Assembly: GCA_963759175.1 (NCBI GenBank)
Contig: CAVWXP010000007.1
Span: forward strand, 62,001-126,000
Direction: 5' to 3'
Length of the DNA: 64,000 nt
DNA from: SZUA-442 sp963759175
GTDB taxonomy: Bacteria > Actinomycetota > Acidimicrobiia > Spongiisociales > UBA5794
This document shows, in pieces, positions 26,615 through 36,051 of the stretch. A program made the position numbers and the translations under genes. Below the pieces are notes generated by a model. The model had not been told where the DNA came from. It searched no databases and saw only the letters and a program-made list of their open reading frames with translations. Every line of letters starts with the position of its first letter. Position 1 is the stretch's first letter.

Positions 26615-27373
26615 CTAGAGGACGACCACCGACAGGAGACCGAAGGCGACGCAGTAGATGCCGAACGGGGCGAGGCCGACCCTGGTCAGCAAGCGAAGGA
26701 GGACGGCGATCGCTGCGTATCCGGACAGGCCGGCGGCCACCATGCCGACCCAGACCTCCGATGGGATCGACTCCCCGGCCGACAACGCCTCCGCCATCTG
26801 GAGCAGCCCCGCACCGGCGATGACCGGGATGCCGAGGAGGAAGGCGAAACGCGCCGCCTCGGTCCGTTCCATACCCCGGGACAGACCCGCCGTGATCGTC
26901 ATGCCGGACCGAGAGATGCCGGGAATCAGGGCGAAGGACTGTGCGATACCGACGATGATGCTGTCCACGGGCCGGATCTCATTGACCCGACGGTCACCGA
27001 GGCGCAAGAGCGTGGAAGCGAGCAGGATGAGGCCAGTGACGACCACGAACCATGCAACCACGGTCGGTTCCGATACGAGCTCCTCGATGCGACTCTCGAA
27101 TGTCAATCCGAGCACCGCAGCGGGAATCGACCCGATGACGATCAACGTGATGAGGCGACGAGCGGGTCGATCGAAGCGCGCCATCGCAGCGATGTCCGAT
27201 CGGTAGTACACCAACACGGCCGCAAGCGTCCCGAGGTGGAGCATGGCACTGGTTGCCAGATCCGGCGCGGGTCGATCCAACAGCGCAGGGATGAGGACGA
27301 GATGACCACTCGAGGAGATCGGGAGGAACTCCGTGAGACCTTGGATGATCCCCCAGAAGATGGCATCGAGCAT
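26615..27373 (-). CDS. uppP: Undecaprenyl-diphosphatase UppP (BacA)
   Basis: 252 residues. The membrane enzyme recycles undecaprenyl pyrophosphate to the lipid carrier for peptidoglycan synthesis and can confer bacitracin tolerance. The catalytic region QGLTEFLPISSSGHL at the N-terminus and PGISRSGMTITAGLSRGM are both intact, with about eight hydrophobic segments. The start shares one base with the stop of the upstream Na/Pi transporter (TGATG), indicating an operon. Confidence 0.95.
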   Translation of the reverse strand: MLDAIFWGIIQGLTEFLPISSSGHLVLIPALLDRPAPDLATSAMLHLGTLAAVLVYYRSDIAAMARFDRPARRLITLIVIGSIPAAVLGLTFESRIEELVSEPTVVAWFVVVTGLILLASTLLRLGDRRVNEIRPVDSIIVGIAQSFALIPGISRSGMTITAGLSRGMERTEAARFAFLLGIPVIAGAGLLQMAEALSAGESIPSEVWVGMVAAGLSGYAAIAVLLRLLTRVGLAPFGIYCVAFGLLSVVVL

Positions 27374-29085
27374 CAGGCGAGCTTAGAACCCGACCGGTGG
27401 CCATCAGGTTCCGAACCGAGCTTGGCCTGCTCGAGGTCGGGGACGGCCACTCTGGCGATGCGACGGGAGAAGTAGAAGACCCTCTTGAGCTGGGTGACGA
27501 CGTCGACCTCGAAGCGGTAGGTCGCCACACGGTTGGGGTCGTCGGAGATGAGCCGCTCGCCCAACCGCTCGAGGATCGACGCCTCGCGTTCGTTGATCGG
27601 CTTCTTCATCGCCGCCACGCGGCGCGCGGCGTCCGGGTCCTTCTGGGTCACGGCTACGAGCGCCAGCTGGAAGGCTTCGACGATGCCTCGGTGGTATCGC
27701 TCGAGCATCTGACGGGTCTCGGGATGGACCTCGACGCCCTGATCGATGCGTGATTGCCCAAGGCCGATCAGGTTCGTCTCGACGAGGTCGCCGACGGCCT
27801 CGAGGGCGTTGGTGGCCTCGATGAGATCGACGAGCTCGTCGCTCGATGCGTCACTGAGCGACTGCTGTGACACGAGGCCGAGGAACTCGATGACGATGCC
27901 GTGGATGTCGTCGACCTCGTCGTCGACGGCCTCGATCCTGTCGAACTCGTCGACATCGCCATCGAGGATCGCCGGCAGGACGGCGGCGAGCATTCCCTGG
28001 ACCCTCGATGCCATACGAAGCATCTCCATGCGGGCCTTGGCGAGTGCCAGCGACGGTGTATCGAGGAGGGAGTCGTCGATGTAGCGCGGGGCGACCACGC
28101 CGGTCGCAGGTCTATCGGGCACCAACTTCGTGATGAGTGCGGCGAAGGGCGTGATGAACGGCAGGAACAGCAGGGCATTGACGATGTTGAAGATCGAGTG
28201 CGCGTTGGCGATCTCACGCGTGATCCCTCCGCCGATCGACGACACGAGGTCGACGAGGAGGCCGACGAACGGAAGCCACAGCACTACGCCGATCACGTTG
28301 AAGGCCACGTGGGCACCCGCTACCCGCTGTGCGTCGCGGGGCTTGCCGATGGAGGCGAGGACCGCGGTGACGGCCGTGCCGATGTTCGCCCCGAGCACGA
28401 GTGCCACACCGGCCTCCAGCGAGATCAGGCCCTGTCCGGCGAGCACGATCACGACGCCGGTCGTGGCCGACGACGATTGCACGAGCGCGGTGAACAGCGC
28501 TCCGACGATGATGGCGATGATCAGGCTGTCGAGGGTCTCCATCGCCTCGATGAACGGTTCATAGGTGCGCAACGGCTCCATGGCATCGGCCATCACCGTC
28601 ATGCCGAGGAAGATCAGGCCGAGTCCGATCAGGGCGGTGCCCTGGGCGCGCCCCACCCGTCGCTTGGTGACGAGGGTTCCGATGTACCCGATGGCGACGA
28701 ATCCGAGCGCCCAGGCAGCCACGTTGAACGCGATGATCTGGGCGGTGACCGTGGTGCCGATGTTCGAGCCGAGGATGACAGGGATCGTCTGCTGGAACGT
28801 CATCAGCCCCGCCGTCACGAAACCGACGAGGAGCACGGTCGTGACCGACGACGACTGCACCACGGCCGTGACGGCGGCGCCGGTGAAGAGGCCCGTGATC
28901 CGATTCGCCGTCAACCGCTCGAGGATCCCGCGGGCCTTGTCGCCCACCACCACTCGCAGGGAGTCGGTGAGGCGGTCCATGCCGAAGAGGAACAGAGCGA
29001 GACCGCCGGCGAAGCCGATGACGAGGAGCAGCCAATCGATCGACTCGGTCGTCGTCTCGATGACCTCGGCCGTGGCCAGCATCAT
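27373..29085 (-). CDS. Na+/phosphate cotransporter family protein with PhoU-like domain
   Basis: 570 residues. The N-terminal ~330 hold two inverted membrane repeats, each with the QSSS motif of NptA/SLC34 transporters (VQSSSVTTVLLVGF and VQSSSATTGVVIVLAG). The C-terminal ~230 form a PhoU-like helical domain. Bacterial members import phosphate with sodium, or regulate phosphate and di-nucleotide signalling. Minus-strand operon with uppP. 131 bp separate its start from the next gene's stop. Confidence 0.92.
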   Translation of the reverse strand: MMLATAEVIETTTESIDWLLLVIGFAGGLALFLFGMDRLTDSLRVVVGDKARGILERLTANRITGLFTGAAVTAVVQSSSVTTVLLVGFVTAGLMTFQQTIPVILGSNIGTTVTAQIIAFNVAAWALGFVAIGYIGTLVTKRRVGRAQGTALIGLGLIFLGMTVMADAMEPLRTYEPFIEAMETLDSLIIAIIVGALFTALVQSSSATTGVVIVLAGQGLISLEAGVALVLGANIGTAVTAVLASIGKPRDAQRVAGAHVAFNVIGVVLWLPFVGLLVDLVSSIGGGITREIANAHSIFNIVNALLFLPFITPFAALITKLVPDRPATGVVAPRYIDDSLLDTPSLALAKARMEMLRMASRVQGMLAAVLPAILDGDVDEFDRIEAVDDEVDDIHGIVIEFLGLVSQQSLSDASSDELVDLIEATNALEAVGDLVETNLIGLGQSRIDQGVEVHPETRQMLERYHRGIVEAFQLALVAVTQKDPDAARRVAAMKKPINEREASILERLGERLISDDPNRVATYRFEVDVVTQLKRVFYFSRRIARVAVPDLEQAKLGSEPDGHRSGSKLA

Positions 29086-29216
29086 GCCAGACTCCGATTC
29101 TGGGCTTCGATGACCCGGATTCGTGGGCGATGTGGACGCGAACGTACGAACGGGATCATCCCGACGAGCCTAGACCGAGCCATCGTCACCACGCAGGAAC
29201 GACGGGTCCACCGACG

Positions 29217-30860
29217 TCAGAACCCGTAGGCCGACGACATCCGCAGTTGCTCGGCGATGTGCACGTTCACCAGCGCAGGCAGACCCGAGTCCTCGGCCCG
29301 CCTGAGGGCGGGCAGGATCTCCTCCGGAGTGTTCACGAACTCCCCGTAGCCGCCCAGTCCCTCGACCATGCGCTCATAGGGTCGGATTCCGAGATCGGCG
29401 CCGACCATGCGGTCGGGGTACAGCATGCGATGAATCGCCTTGATGTTGTTCCACGCCCCGTCGTTCCCGACGACGCCGACGACCGGTAAGCGGTGGCGGA
29501 TGAGCGTGTCGTATTCCATCCCGTTGAAACCGAAGGACCCGTCGCCGAAGACGATCCCGACCCGCGTGTCGGGTTCGACGGCCTTGGCTGCGAGGGCGAA
29601 GGGCGCCCCGACACCGAGGCACCCGAATGGACCGGGATCGAGGAGACCTCCGGGACGCGACGTCCGCAGCCACTTGGCCGTTGTCGAGACGATGTCCCCG
29701 CCGTCGGCCGCAACGATCGCGTCGTCCCCGAAGAACTCGGCGACCTCCTTGGCGAAACGCTCCGGATGCACCGGTGAGGCATCGGATTCCGCTGCAGCCT
29801 CGGCAACTGCCTGCTTGGCTGCCTCGATGTCACGGATGTCGGTGGTCCACGTCGGGTCCTCCTTCCGACCATACCGGCCTGCCTCCGCGGCGAGCTGGGC
29901 CACCACCGCTCCGGGATCCGCTGATACCCCGATCTGGGCGTTCCGATTCCATCCCACCTTCGTGGGATCGGCATCGATGTGGATGACCGTCGCATCCGGG
30001 TTCATCTTCTTCCCGTATCCCGTGCGGAAGTCCCAGTCGACCCCGAGCGACAGGACGACGTCGGCCCCTCGAAGCGCGTCGCCACGTGATCGGTTGCCGA
30101 GGTACGGATGGTTGTACGGCAATGAGCCCCGAGCGAGCGAGTTCAGGAACACGGGCGCCCGCAATGCCGTGGCGAACGCATCCAAGGCTGCGGTCGCGTC
30201 TGGTTGCTGTGTCCATCGCAGGCCGGTTCCGCCGAACACCACGGGGTTCTGCGCGCCGGCGAGGAGCTCGGTGATCTCGCTCAGCGTGTCATCGGGCACG
30301 CCTGCAGGACGATTCGCTCGGTAGTGCTCCGGCCACGCGATCGCCGTCTCTTCGACCATGTCGGCGCTGATGTCCCACGGAACGTCGAGGAACACGGGTC
30401 CACCCCGACCCGAGAAGGCGTGGCGGGCCGCCATGGCGATGTACTCGGGGAATCGACCTGCGTCGTACGCCGTGTCGGACCACACGGTGATCGACGAAAA
30501 CAGCTTCGGGTGGTCCATCTCCTGTAACCCGCCCTTGAGGTTCTCCTTGGTGAGATGTCGCCCGCCGATGAGCAGCATCGGTGTGTTGGCGAAGAAGGCG
30601 TTCGCAACCCCGGTCAGCGCATCGGTGACTCCGGGTCCCGCCGTGACGATCGCCACGCCGAGCTTGCCGGTCAGTCGAGCGTAGGCGTCCGCAGCGTGGG
30701 CGGCGGCCTGCTCGTGGCGGACATCGATGACCTCGATGCCCTCGGCCACGCATCCGTCGATGATCGGGAGTACGTGGCCCCCGGTGAGCATGAACACGGT
30801 ATCGACACCCTCGGCCCGAAGCGCTCGGGCGATGACCTGTCCGCCATGGATCTTCGCCAT
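29217..30860 (-). CDS. Thiamine-diphosphate-dependent enzyme (acetolactate synthase / 2-hydroxyacyl-CoA lyase family)
   Basis: 547 residues with three domains of the ALS/POX superfamily. The N-terminal pyrimidine-binding domain carries the catalytic glutamate in VIDVRHEQAAAHAADAYARL. The central domain has VVFGGTGLRW and LNSLARGSLPYNHPYLG. The C-terminal PP domain has GDGSFGFNGMEYDTL followed by GNDGAWNNIK, the GDG-NN ThDP/Mg motif. FNGMEYDT and the lack of ALS FAD-loop patterns lean to 2-hydroxyacyl-CoA lyase or oxalyl-CoA decarboxylase relatives, but the substrate is uncertain. ATG at 30860 with AGGAGG very close; the frame beyond is non-coding. Confidence 0.85.
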   Translation of the reverse strand: MAKIHGGQVIARALRAEGVDTVFMLTGGHVLPIIDGCVAEGIEVIDVRHEQAAAHAADAYARLTGKLGVAIVTAGPGVTDALTGVANAFFANTPMLLIGGRHLTKENLKGGLQEMDHPKLFSSITVWSDTAYDAGRFPEYIAMAARHAFSGRGGPVFLDVPWDISADMVEETAIAWPEHYRANRPAGVPDDTLSEITELLAGAQNPVVFGGTGLRWTQQPDATAALDAFATALRAPVFLNSLARGSLPYNHPYLGNRSRGDALRGADVVLSLGVDWDFRTGYGKKMNPDATVIHIDADPTKVGWNRNAQIGVSADPGAVVAQLAAEAGRYGRKEDPTWTTDIRDIEAAKQAVAEAAAESDASPVHPERFAKEVAEFFGDDAIVAADGGDIVSTTAKWLRTSRPGGLLDPGPFGCLGVGAPFALAAKAVEPDTRVGIVFGDGSFGFNGMEYDTLIRHRLPVVGVVGNDGAWNNIKAIHRMLYPDRMVGADLGIRPYERMVEGLGGYGEFVNTPEEILPALRRAEDSGLPALVNVHIAEQLRMSSAYGF

Positions 30861-30920
30861 GGACCTCCTCGCGACGACCCGGCGAGAGTAGACACGCTCC
30901 AGCCGGGTACGCTCATCATC

Positions 30921-31328
30921 ATGTGGGAGAACGCGCCAACGGCGTACGAACGGGTACGTACGGAGCCGATCGGATGGCTCACCACCGTCAGTGGTTCCGG
31001 GGTCCCGTCGACCGCTCCCGTCTGGTTCCTGCTCGAGGACGACACCTCCGTCCTCGTCTACAGCAAGGACCCCTCGGTGCGGGTCCGGAACCTCGCCGAC
31101 AACCGGAACATCACGCTGCACCTCGAGGGGGACGGCCGGGGCGGGGCCATCGTCGTCATGAACGGCGTTGCGTCCCTCGATCCCGACGCTCCGCCGTTCT
31201 CGGATCACCCTGCCTTCATCGCCAAGTACCAGGCGTTCCTCGATGCCTACGGGTGGAGTCCCGAGTGGTTCTCTGAGAACTACCCGACGCCGATCCGTCT
31301 GACCGTGACATCGGTTCGGGGATCCTGA
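30921..31328 (+). CDS. Pyridoxamine 5'-phosphate oxidase-fold protein (probable flavin/F420 enzyme)
   Basis: 135 residues with the split beta-barrel fold: TEPIGWLTTVSGSGVPSTAP and WFLLEDDTSVLVYSK are the first strands, then RVRNLADNRNITLHLEG, and the C-terminal FSENYPTPIRLTVTSVRG. It resembles the TIGR03667/Rv3369-like F420-dependent group of actinobacteria. The cofactor (FMN or F420) and substrate cannot be told by eye. ATG 30921 is chosen because the upstream frame is antisense to the ThDP enzyme. Divergent from that gene, 60 bp apart. Confidence 0.8.
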   Translation: MWENAPTAYERVRTEPIGWLTTVSGSGVPSTAPVWFLLEDDTSVLVYSKDPSVRVRNLADNRNITLHLEGDGRGGAIVVMNGVASLDPDAPPFSDHPAFIAKYQAFLDAYGWSPEWFSENYPTPIRLTVTSVRGS

Positions 31329-31383
31329 CGGGCATAGACGACGTCCCAGTGATGTTGCACACGACACGCGAGCCAGGACCAAC

Positions 31384-31806
31384 ATGTTCAAGAAACGCCC
31401 CAAAGCCCACAAGATCTCCGGCCTGTCCGAGATCGACGACCTCACCCGATCGGGAAAGCCGGTTCTCGTCGACTTCTACCAGGTGGGCTGCGCGCCCTGC
31501 CAGGTCATGGACGGCATCATGAACGAGCTGCATCGCGAGTACGGCTCGACGGCCCACGTGGTCAAGGCGGACATCGCTCACATGCCCGATGCCGTCGCCC
31601 GATACAAGATCCGCTCGACACCGACGATGATCCTTCTGGCGCCACCCAGGGCCAAGACGTCCAAGAAGGCCAGGGAACGCACGAAGGGCACGCACAAGAA
31701 CCGAACGGCGGTGACCCAGCGGTGGCGTGCGTCGGGACTCGTCCAGAAGGACCAGCTCGAGCACCTGCTCGAATCCAATGGTGCCCGCCGCGTCCCGGCG
31801 AGCTGA
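31384..31806 (+). CDS. Thioredoxin-domain protein
   Basis: 140 residues. The thioredoxin fold spans about residues 10-100, with active site GCAPCQVM (CxxC), preceded by PVLVDFYQ and followed by the cis-proline STPTMILL. No signal peptide, so cytosolic. The C-terminal ~50 residues are strongly basic (KTSKKARERTKGTHKNR), unusual for thioredoxin and possibly a nucleic-acid or membrane contact. Likely a disulfide reductase, but the partner reductase is unknown. Confidence 0.85.
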   Translation: MFKKRPKAHKISGLSEIDDLTRSGKPVLVDFYQVGCAPCQVMDGIMNELHREYGSTAHVVKADIAHMPDAVARYKIRSTPTMILLAPPRAKTSKKARERTKGTHKNRTAVTQRWRASGLVQKDQLEHLLESNGARRVPAS

Positions 31807-31823
31807 TTCCTGCGGCCTCCGGC

Positions 31824-32681
31824 TCAGGTGTAGTCGTAGAAGCCCCGTCCGGTCTTGCGACCGAGCAATCCCGCCTCCACCATCCGACGCAGTAGCGGCG
31901 GCGCCGCGTAGCGCGGATCGCGGTATTCATCCATGAACGCTTCGGATACTGCGAGCATCGTGTCGTTGCCGATCAGATCTGACAGCGTGAGTGGCCCCAT
32001 CGGGTAGCCGGCGCCATTGACCATCGCGGCGTCGATGTCCTCGCGGGTCGCGAACCCCTCCTCGTACATCCTGATGGCCTCGAAGATGTATGGGCACAGC
32101 AGTTTGTTGACGATGAAGCCCGCTCGGTCCTTGGCGTGCACGACGGTCTTGCCGAGGACGTCACCGGCAAACGCCGCCGCTCGGTCCACCTGGCCGGGGT
32201 CCGCGACCACGGTCGAGATGACCTCGACCAACGGCATGACCTGCGCCGGATTGAAGAAGTGCATGCCCACGACCGACCCCGGGCGCTGCGTCGCTCCTGC
32301 GATCTGGGTGATCGGGATCGACGAGGTGTTGGATGCAAGGATCGCCGTCGAAGACGCGACGACCTCGTCGAGACGTGCGAACAGGTCCTGCTTGACGTCG
32401 AGCCTCTCGACGACGGCCTCGACGACGAGTTCGCACTCCGCCAACTCCCCGACGTCGGTTGCAAACGAGAGCAACCCGAGGGCAGCTGAGCGGCCCGCCT
32501 CGTCGAGCTTGGCACGCTCGACGGCCTTGTCGAGTGAGCGCTCGATGCCGGAGCGGGACTTCGCAGCCAACTCGTCGGAGACCTCGACCACGACCGTCGC
32601 GATGCCCGCCTTGGCGCACACCTCGGCGATGCCTCCACCCATCTGACCGCCACCGACCACACCGACCTTGTCGATCGACAT
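31824..32681 (-). CDS. 3-hydroxybutyryl-CoA dehydrogenase
   Basis: 285 residues. NAD(P)-dependent oxidation of 3-hydroxyacyl-CoA in fatty-acid or butanoate metabolism. N-terminal Rossmann VGVVGGGQMGGGIAEVC; ILASNTSSIPIT; catalytic histidine region VVGMHFFNPAQVMPLVEV; and GFIVNKLLCPYIFEA opening the C-terminal helical domain with its GYPMGPLTLSDLIG. Length and motifs match FadB2/Hbd of actinobacteria. Divergent from the methyltransferase; convergent with the thioredoxin gene. Confidence 0.94.
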   Translation of the reverse strand: MSIDKVGVVGGGQMGGGIAEVCAKAGIATVVVEVSDELAAKSRSGIERSLDKAVERAKLDEAGRSAALGLLSFATDVGELAECELVVEAVVERLDVKQDLFARLDEVVASSTAILASNTSSIPITQIAGATQRPGSVVGMHFFNPAQVMPLVEVISTVVADPGQVDRAAAFAGDVLGKTVVHAKDRAGFIVNKLLCPYIFEAIRMYEEGFATREDIDAAMVNGAGYPMGPLTLSDLIGNDTMLAVSEAFMDEYRDPRYAAPPLLRRMVEAGLLGRKTGRGFYDYT

Positions 32682-32726
32682 CGTTCACCCTCCTTGGATC
32701 CGTGATCCAATGGTAGGTTCGGGTCC

Positions 32727-33581
32727 ATGCCTCGACATATCGACGATCCCGCCCACGCGGCCTGGTTCGCTGACAACAAGGCGAACTGGAACGCCCGCGT
32801 CCCCATCCACGCCGGCCCGGACGGGTACGGCATCGAAGCGTTCGTCGCCGACCAGGATCTCCTCACGGACGTCGTGGACTTCGACCGTGGGTATCTCGGT
32901 GATGTGGAAGGTCGATCGCTGCTCCACCTGCAGTGCCACCTCGGCACCGACACCCTGTCCTGGGCGAAGCTCGGTGCCACGGTCACCGGGCTCGACTTCT
33001 CCGATGCAGCACTGGCCGTGGCCAGATCGATGGCCGCCGACCTCGGCATCGACGCCCGGTTCGTGGAGTCCGACGTGTACGGAGCACCCGAGGCGCTCGG
33101 CGAGACGTTCGACATCGTCTACACGGGTGTCGGGGCGATCAACTGGCTGCCAGACATCGCCCGGTGGGCGCAGGTCGTACATGCCTGCACGAAGCCGGGG
33201 GGCACGTTCTACATCCGTGAGGGGCACCCGGTCATCTGGGCGATGGGATGGGAGCGCGCCGACGACCTGCTCGTGATCGACCTGCCGTACTTCGAGACCG
33301 ACGAGCCCGGTACGTGGGTCGAGACCGAGACCTACCTCGGTTCGGGGGCGGTGAGCCACCCAACGCACCACGATTGGAACCACGGTCTCGGTGAGATCAT
33401 CACCGCGCTCATCGATGTCGGCTTCACGATCGACCTGTTCGAGGAACACCGGTTCCTCGAGTGGAAGGCGACCTCAGGAATGGTGGAGCGAGACGGACGG
33501 TGGTACATGCCCGAGCATCAGCGCGACATGGTGCCGCTGATGTACTCGATCCGAGCCACGAGGCCCGACGGATCCGTGTAG
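32727..33581 (+). CDS. SAM-dependent methyltransferase
   Basis: 284 residues. A class I methyltransferase with SLLHLQCHLGTDTLSWAKLG (motif I variant), TGLDFSDAALAVARSMA (motif II), and FDIVYTGVGAINWLPDIARW (motif IV). The N-terminal WFADNKANWNARVPIHA is typical of an actinobacterial/proteobacterial small-molecule methyltransferase family. C-terminal REGHPVIW and FLEWKATSGM are conserved there too. Substrate unknown. Confidence 0.88.
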   Translation: MPRHIDDPAHAAWFADNKANWNARVPIHAGPDGYGIEAFVADQDLLTDVVDFDRGYLGDVEGRSLLHLQCHLGTDTLSWAKLGATVTGLDFSDAALAVARSMAADLGIDARFVESDVYGAPEALGETFDIVYTGVGAINWLPDIARWAQVVHACTKPGGTFYIREGHPVIWAMGWERADDLLVIDLPYFETDEPGTWVETETYLGSGAVSHPTHHDWNHGLGEIITALIDVGFTIDLFEEHRFLEWKATSGMVERDGRWYMPEHQRDMVPLMYSIRATRPDGSV

Positions 33582-33586
33582 GCGGA

Positions 33587-34534
33587 TCAGTGACCGGGAG
33601 GGTTCTTGATGGCGCCGAAGGCCTGGCGCCGTGACTCGACGATCTCGTGGCCTATCTGCTCGACGGTATCCATCAGCCACAGGTAGGCCGGCTTGCCTGG
33701 GCGGAAGTCCGCCTCGGCCATGCCCTGGATCCGGCCCTGTTCCTGGAGTTGCTTGACCTTCTTGTGGTTGTTGTCGGGTTCCAGCAGATACACCCCGAGG
33801 GTTCGGCCACCGGCGGTGTTGAGGATCGAGAACGCCGGTACGTCGGATGGGCCATCGGCGATGTACACCATGTTCTTCATCGGCACACGCCGTTGGTCAC
33901 CAGACATGCGCGAGTTGACGTCGACATCGGGGTTCTTGTTGACGCCCTTGTTGATCTCGAACAGGGCACGCGTCTTGGAGGTGTTGTCGATCGAGTAGCC
34001 GACCTGGGTGATCGGTCCGGAGGGGTGGGCGACAGGGAGCCGCTCGAGGTAGCCGGGTTCGGCGACGTGCTCGATGAAGGTGTTCGCCCAGATGCCATTG
34101 ATGACCGGAGCGAAGACGCTCCCTTCGATCATCGCACGCAGACCGGTCGAGACGATGTAGTGCTCCACCGTGATCCCCTCCGCGGCGAACTCGGGAACCT
34201 CGTCGACATGGTGGCGCACCTGATCCATGAAATCGGGCATGCCCGGTACCGGCTCGAGCAGGGCGCCGAGTTCGCGGAGGCGGTCATTCGACAACCCGCC
34301 GAACTGCCCGTCCCTCACGTACGTGAGCAGGTGGCCGAGATATGCCGTGTCCCGCTGGACGATCACACCCTCTCGGGCATAGTGGTCGACCAAACCGTCG
34401 ACCTCGCTCCAGAACACGTCGGGATCGACTCCGTACTCCTCGAAGATCGGGTCCTGCATGTTCGACCCGATGAGGGTGCGGTCGAAGTCCCACACGAATG
34501 CGATGACCGTCTGGGTATGGAGAGGTGCTGGCAT
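33587..34534 (-). CDS. HAD-superfamily hydrolase (phosphoserine phosphatase-like)
   Basis: 315 residues. HAD motif I is VWDFDRTLIGS (nucleophile D in DFD), and motif II is probably YIVSTGLRAMIEG. A long cap runs from about residue 20 to 115, and motif IV is YIADGPSDVPAFSIL. The protein is larger than standard SerB and matches a family often labelled haloacid dehalogenase-like. No signal peptide. Likely a cytosolic phosphatase of unknown substrate. It ends 5 bp from the convergent methyltransferase gene. Confidence 0.85.
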   Translation of the reverse strand: MPAPLHTQTVIAFVWDFDRTLIGSNMQDPIFEEYGVDPDVFWSEVDGLVDHYAREGVIVQRDTAYLGHLLTYVRDGQFGGLSNDRLRELGALLEPVPGMPDFMDQVRHHVDEVPEFAAEGITVEHYIVSTGLRAMIEGSVFAPVINGIWANTFIEHVAEPGYLERLPVAHPSGPITQVGYSIDNTSKTRALFEINKGVNKNPDVDVNSRMSGDQRRVPMKNMVYIADGPSDVPAFSILNTAGGRTLGVYLLEPDNNHKKVKQLQEQGRIQGMAEADFRPGKPAYLWLMDTVEQIGHEIVESRRQAFGAIKNPPGH

Positions 34535-34570
34535 CGTCAGCCCCGGCGCACGCCGATGGCGCTGGTGTCG

Positions 34571-34954
34571 CTACGGGGTCTCGTACCCGGTGAAGTGCAC
34601 ATCGTCATCCTCGAACCACCACCCCTGGAGCGTACAGGGTGCGCCTCGGAGCTCGCCATGGGCCGCACCCAACCGGTCGAGTCCGACGAGCACGTTGAGC
34701 TGGAGGCCCTGGGCCTCGAGATGCCAGGCGACGGCACCCATTGCATGGACGGGCGATTCAGTGTCGAGGACCACCTCGACATCACGCGACCTGGATGCCG
34801 ACACCGCCCGGAGGGCGCCGACGCTTCGCGGCACGTCGATGATCTCGGCGAGGGTGATCTCGACAGCCGGCTCGACACGCGCCCGATAGTTGGTCATGAC
34901 GGCGCCGGTCACGTAGTCGACGCTCGTGCCCGGCTCTGCAACTGCTACGGCCAT
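34571..34954 (-). CDS. Hypothetical protein
   Basis: 127 residues; I recognise no family. Mixed alpha/beta, no signal or membrane segment; the end WWFEDDDVHFTGYETP is acidic. GGAGG six bases before ATG 34954 and the local codon bias support translation. It lies between the HAD gene (36 bp) and the NYN/LOTUS gene (68 bp) on the same strand and may be co-transcribed with the HAD gene. Confidence 0.65.
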   Translation of the reverse strand: MAVAVAEPGTSVDYVTGAVMTNYRARVEPAVEITLAEIIDVPRSVGALRAVSASRSRDVEVVLDTESPVHAMGAVAWHLEAQGLQLNVLVGLDRLGAAHGELRGAPCTLQGWWFEDDDVHFTGYETP

Positions 34955-35022
34955 CTCCGCCCTCCGAAGTGAATGACAAGAGTGTAATTCGCTTTGGAGG
35001 GCTTTGGCGAGCGCTCAGCAGG

Positions 35023-36039
35023 TCAGGCCGTGGAACGCACCGAGTAGGCGCCCGATTCCTCGTCGTAGTCCAACTCGACCGCACCGTTGGCGCGAGCCGC
35101 CTTGACGAACTGGAGGAACCCGCTGTAGCCGTACTGCTTCTCCGAGAAGCCGGGCTGTGCCTTGCGCATCTCGTCCTTGAGGCCGGACAACGGCACGGCC
35201 GCTCCCCCGTCGAGTGACGCCGCCGTCGCTGCGAGGAGCTTGAACGCAGCGACCTCGCCGCGGTCTCCCTCGGGAAACCCGACGATGGGATCGCCCTGGC
35301 GTGCCGAGTCGCTCAACGCCACCATCGATCTGGCATCGAGGTTCCGCAGTAGCTCACCGAAGGACCGGAACCCGTAGTCGGCCTCAGAGAACGTCGAGTC
35401 CTTCCGCAGGATCGCCCGCTTGAGCTCCGATGAACGCACCTGGAGGTCTCCCGTGCGTTGGAGTCCCGACAGGGTGCGCACGACGAGGTCGTCGAGACCC
35501 TGTTGATCACGATCAGCGACGGGGGCGACCTCGTCCGAACCCCGACGGAGGACCTTCGGCTGGGACACCTCGACACCGTCGAGGTTCTCGTAGAACAGGA
35601 ACTCGTCACATGCCGGCGGCAACAGCGCAGAGGTCGACGCCTTGAGGCCGACTCCGATCACCTGCTTGTTCAATTCGCGCAACTTGTGGACCAGTGGGCT
35701 GAAGTCCGAGTCGCCGGTGCAGATCACGAAGGTCGTGACATAGTCGCGTTCGAACGCGAGCTCGACCGCGTCGACCGCCATCTTGATGTCGGCGGCGTTC
35801 TTGCGAACCATGCCTTTGCGTTGCGGTATCTCGATCAGCTCGACGTGGTTCTCCGTGAGCATCCGTCGGTCGGGTTCGAAGCGCGACCAGTCACCGTATG
35901 CCCTGCGGACGACGACGCGTCCCCGGTCGGCGAGCGCGTTGGAGATGGGCCTGAAATCGAATTGGATACCGAGATCCTCCCGCGCTCCAATCGCGAGGTT
36001 CTCATAGTCGATGAACAATCCGATGCGTACGTCTTCCAT
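35023..36039 (-). CDS. NYN-domain nuclease with two OST-HTH/LOTUS domains
   Basis: 338 residues. An N-terminal NYN (PIN-like, LabA/DUF88) domain carries the metal-binding aspartates in GLFIDYENLAIG, KNAADIKMAVDAVE and CTGDSDFSPLVHKL. Two LOTUS (OST-HTH) domains follow: about 190-255 (SELKRAILRKDSTFSEADYGF) and 265-330 (LKDEMRKAQPGFSEKQYGYSGF). LOTUS domains bind RNA (G-rich/G4 in studied cases), so an RNA-guided or RNA-specific nuclease is expected. Bacterial proteins of this layout are common but poorly studied. Confidence 0.92.
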   Translation of the reverse strand: MEDVRIGLFIDYENLAIGAREDLGIQFDFRPISNALADRGRVVVRRAYGDWSRFEPDRRMLTENHVELIEIPQRKGMVRKNAADIKMAVDAVELAFERDYVTTFVICTGDSDFSPLVHKLRELNKQVIGVGLKASTSALLPPACDEFLFYENLDGVEVSQPKVLRRGSDEVAPVADRDQQGLDDLVVRTLSGLQRTGDLQVRSSELKRAILRKDSTFSEADYGFRSFGELLRNLDARSMVALSDSARQGDPIVGFPEGDRGEVAAFKLLAATAASLDGGAAVPLSGLKDEMRKAQPGFSEKQYGYSGFLQFVKAARANGAVELDYDEESGAYSVRSTA

Positions 36040-36051
36040 GATCTCAGCGTA

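Noticed and set aside
27901..29229. 442-codon plus-strand frame opposite the Na/Pi transporter
   Set aside because: Very Asp/Glu/Arg-rich shadow frame; the transporter on the other strand has all family motifs.
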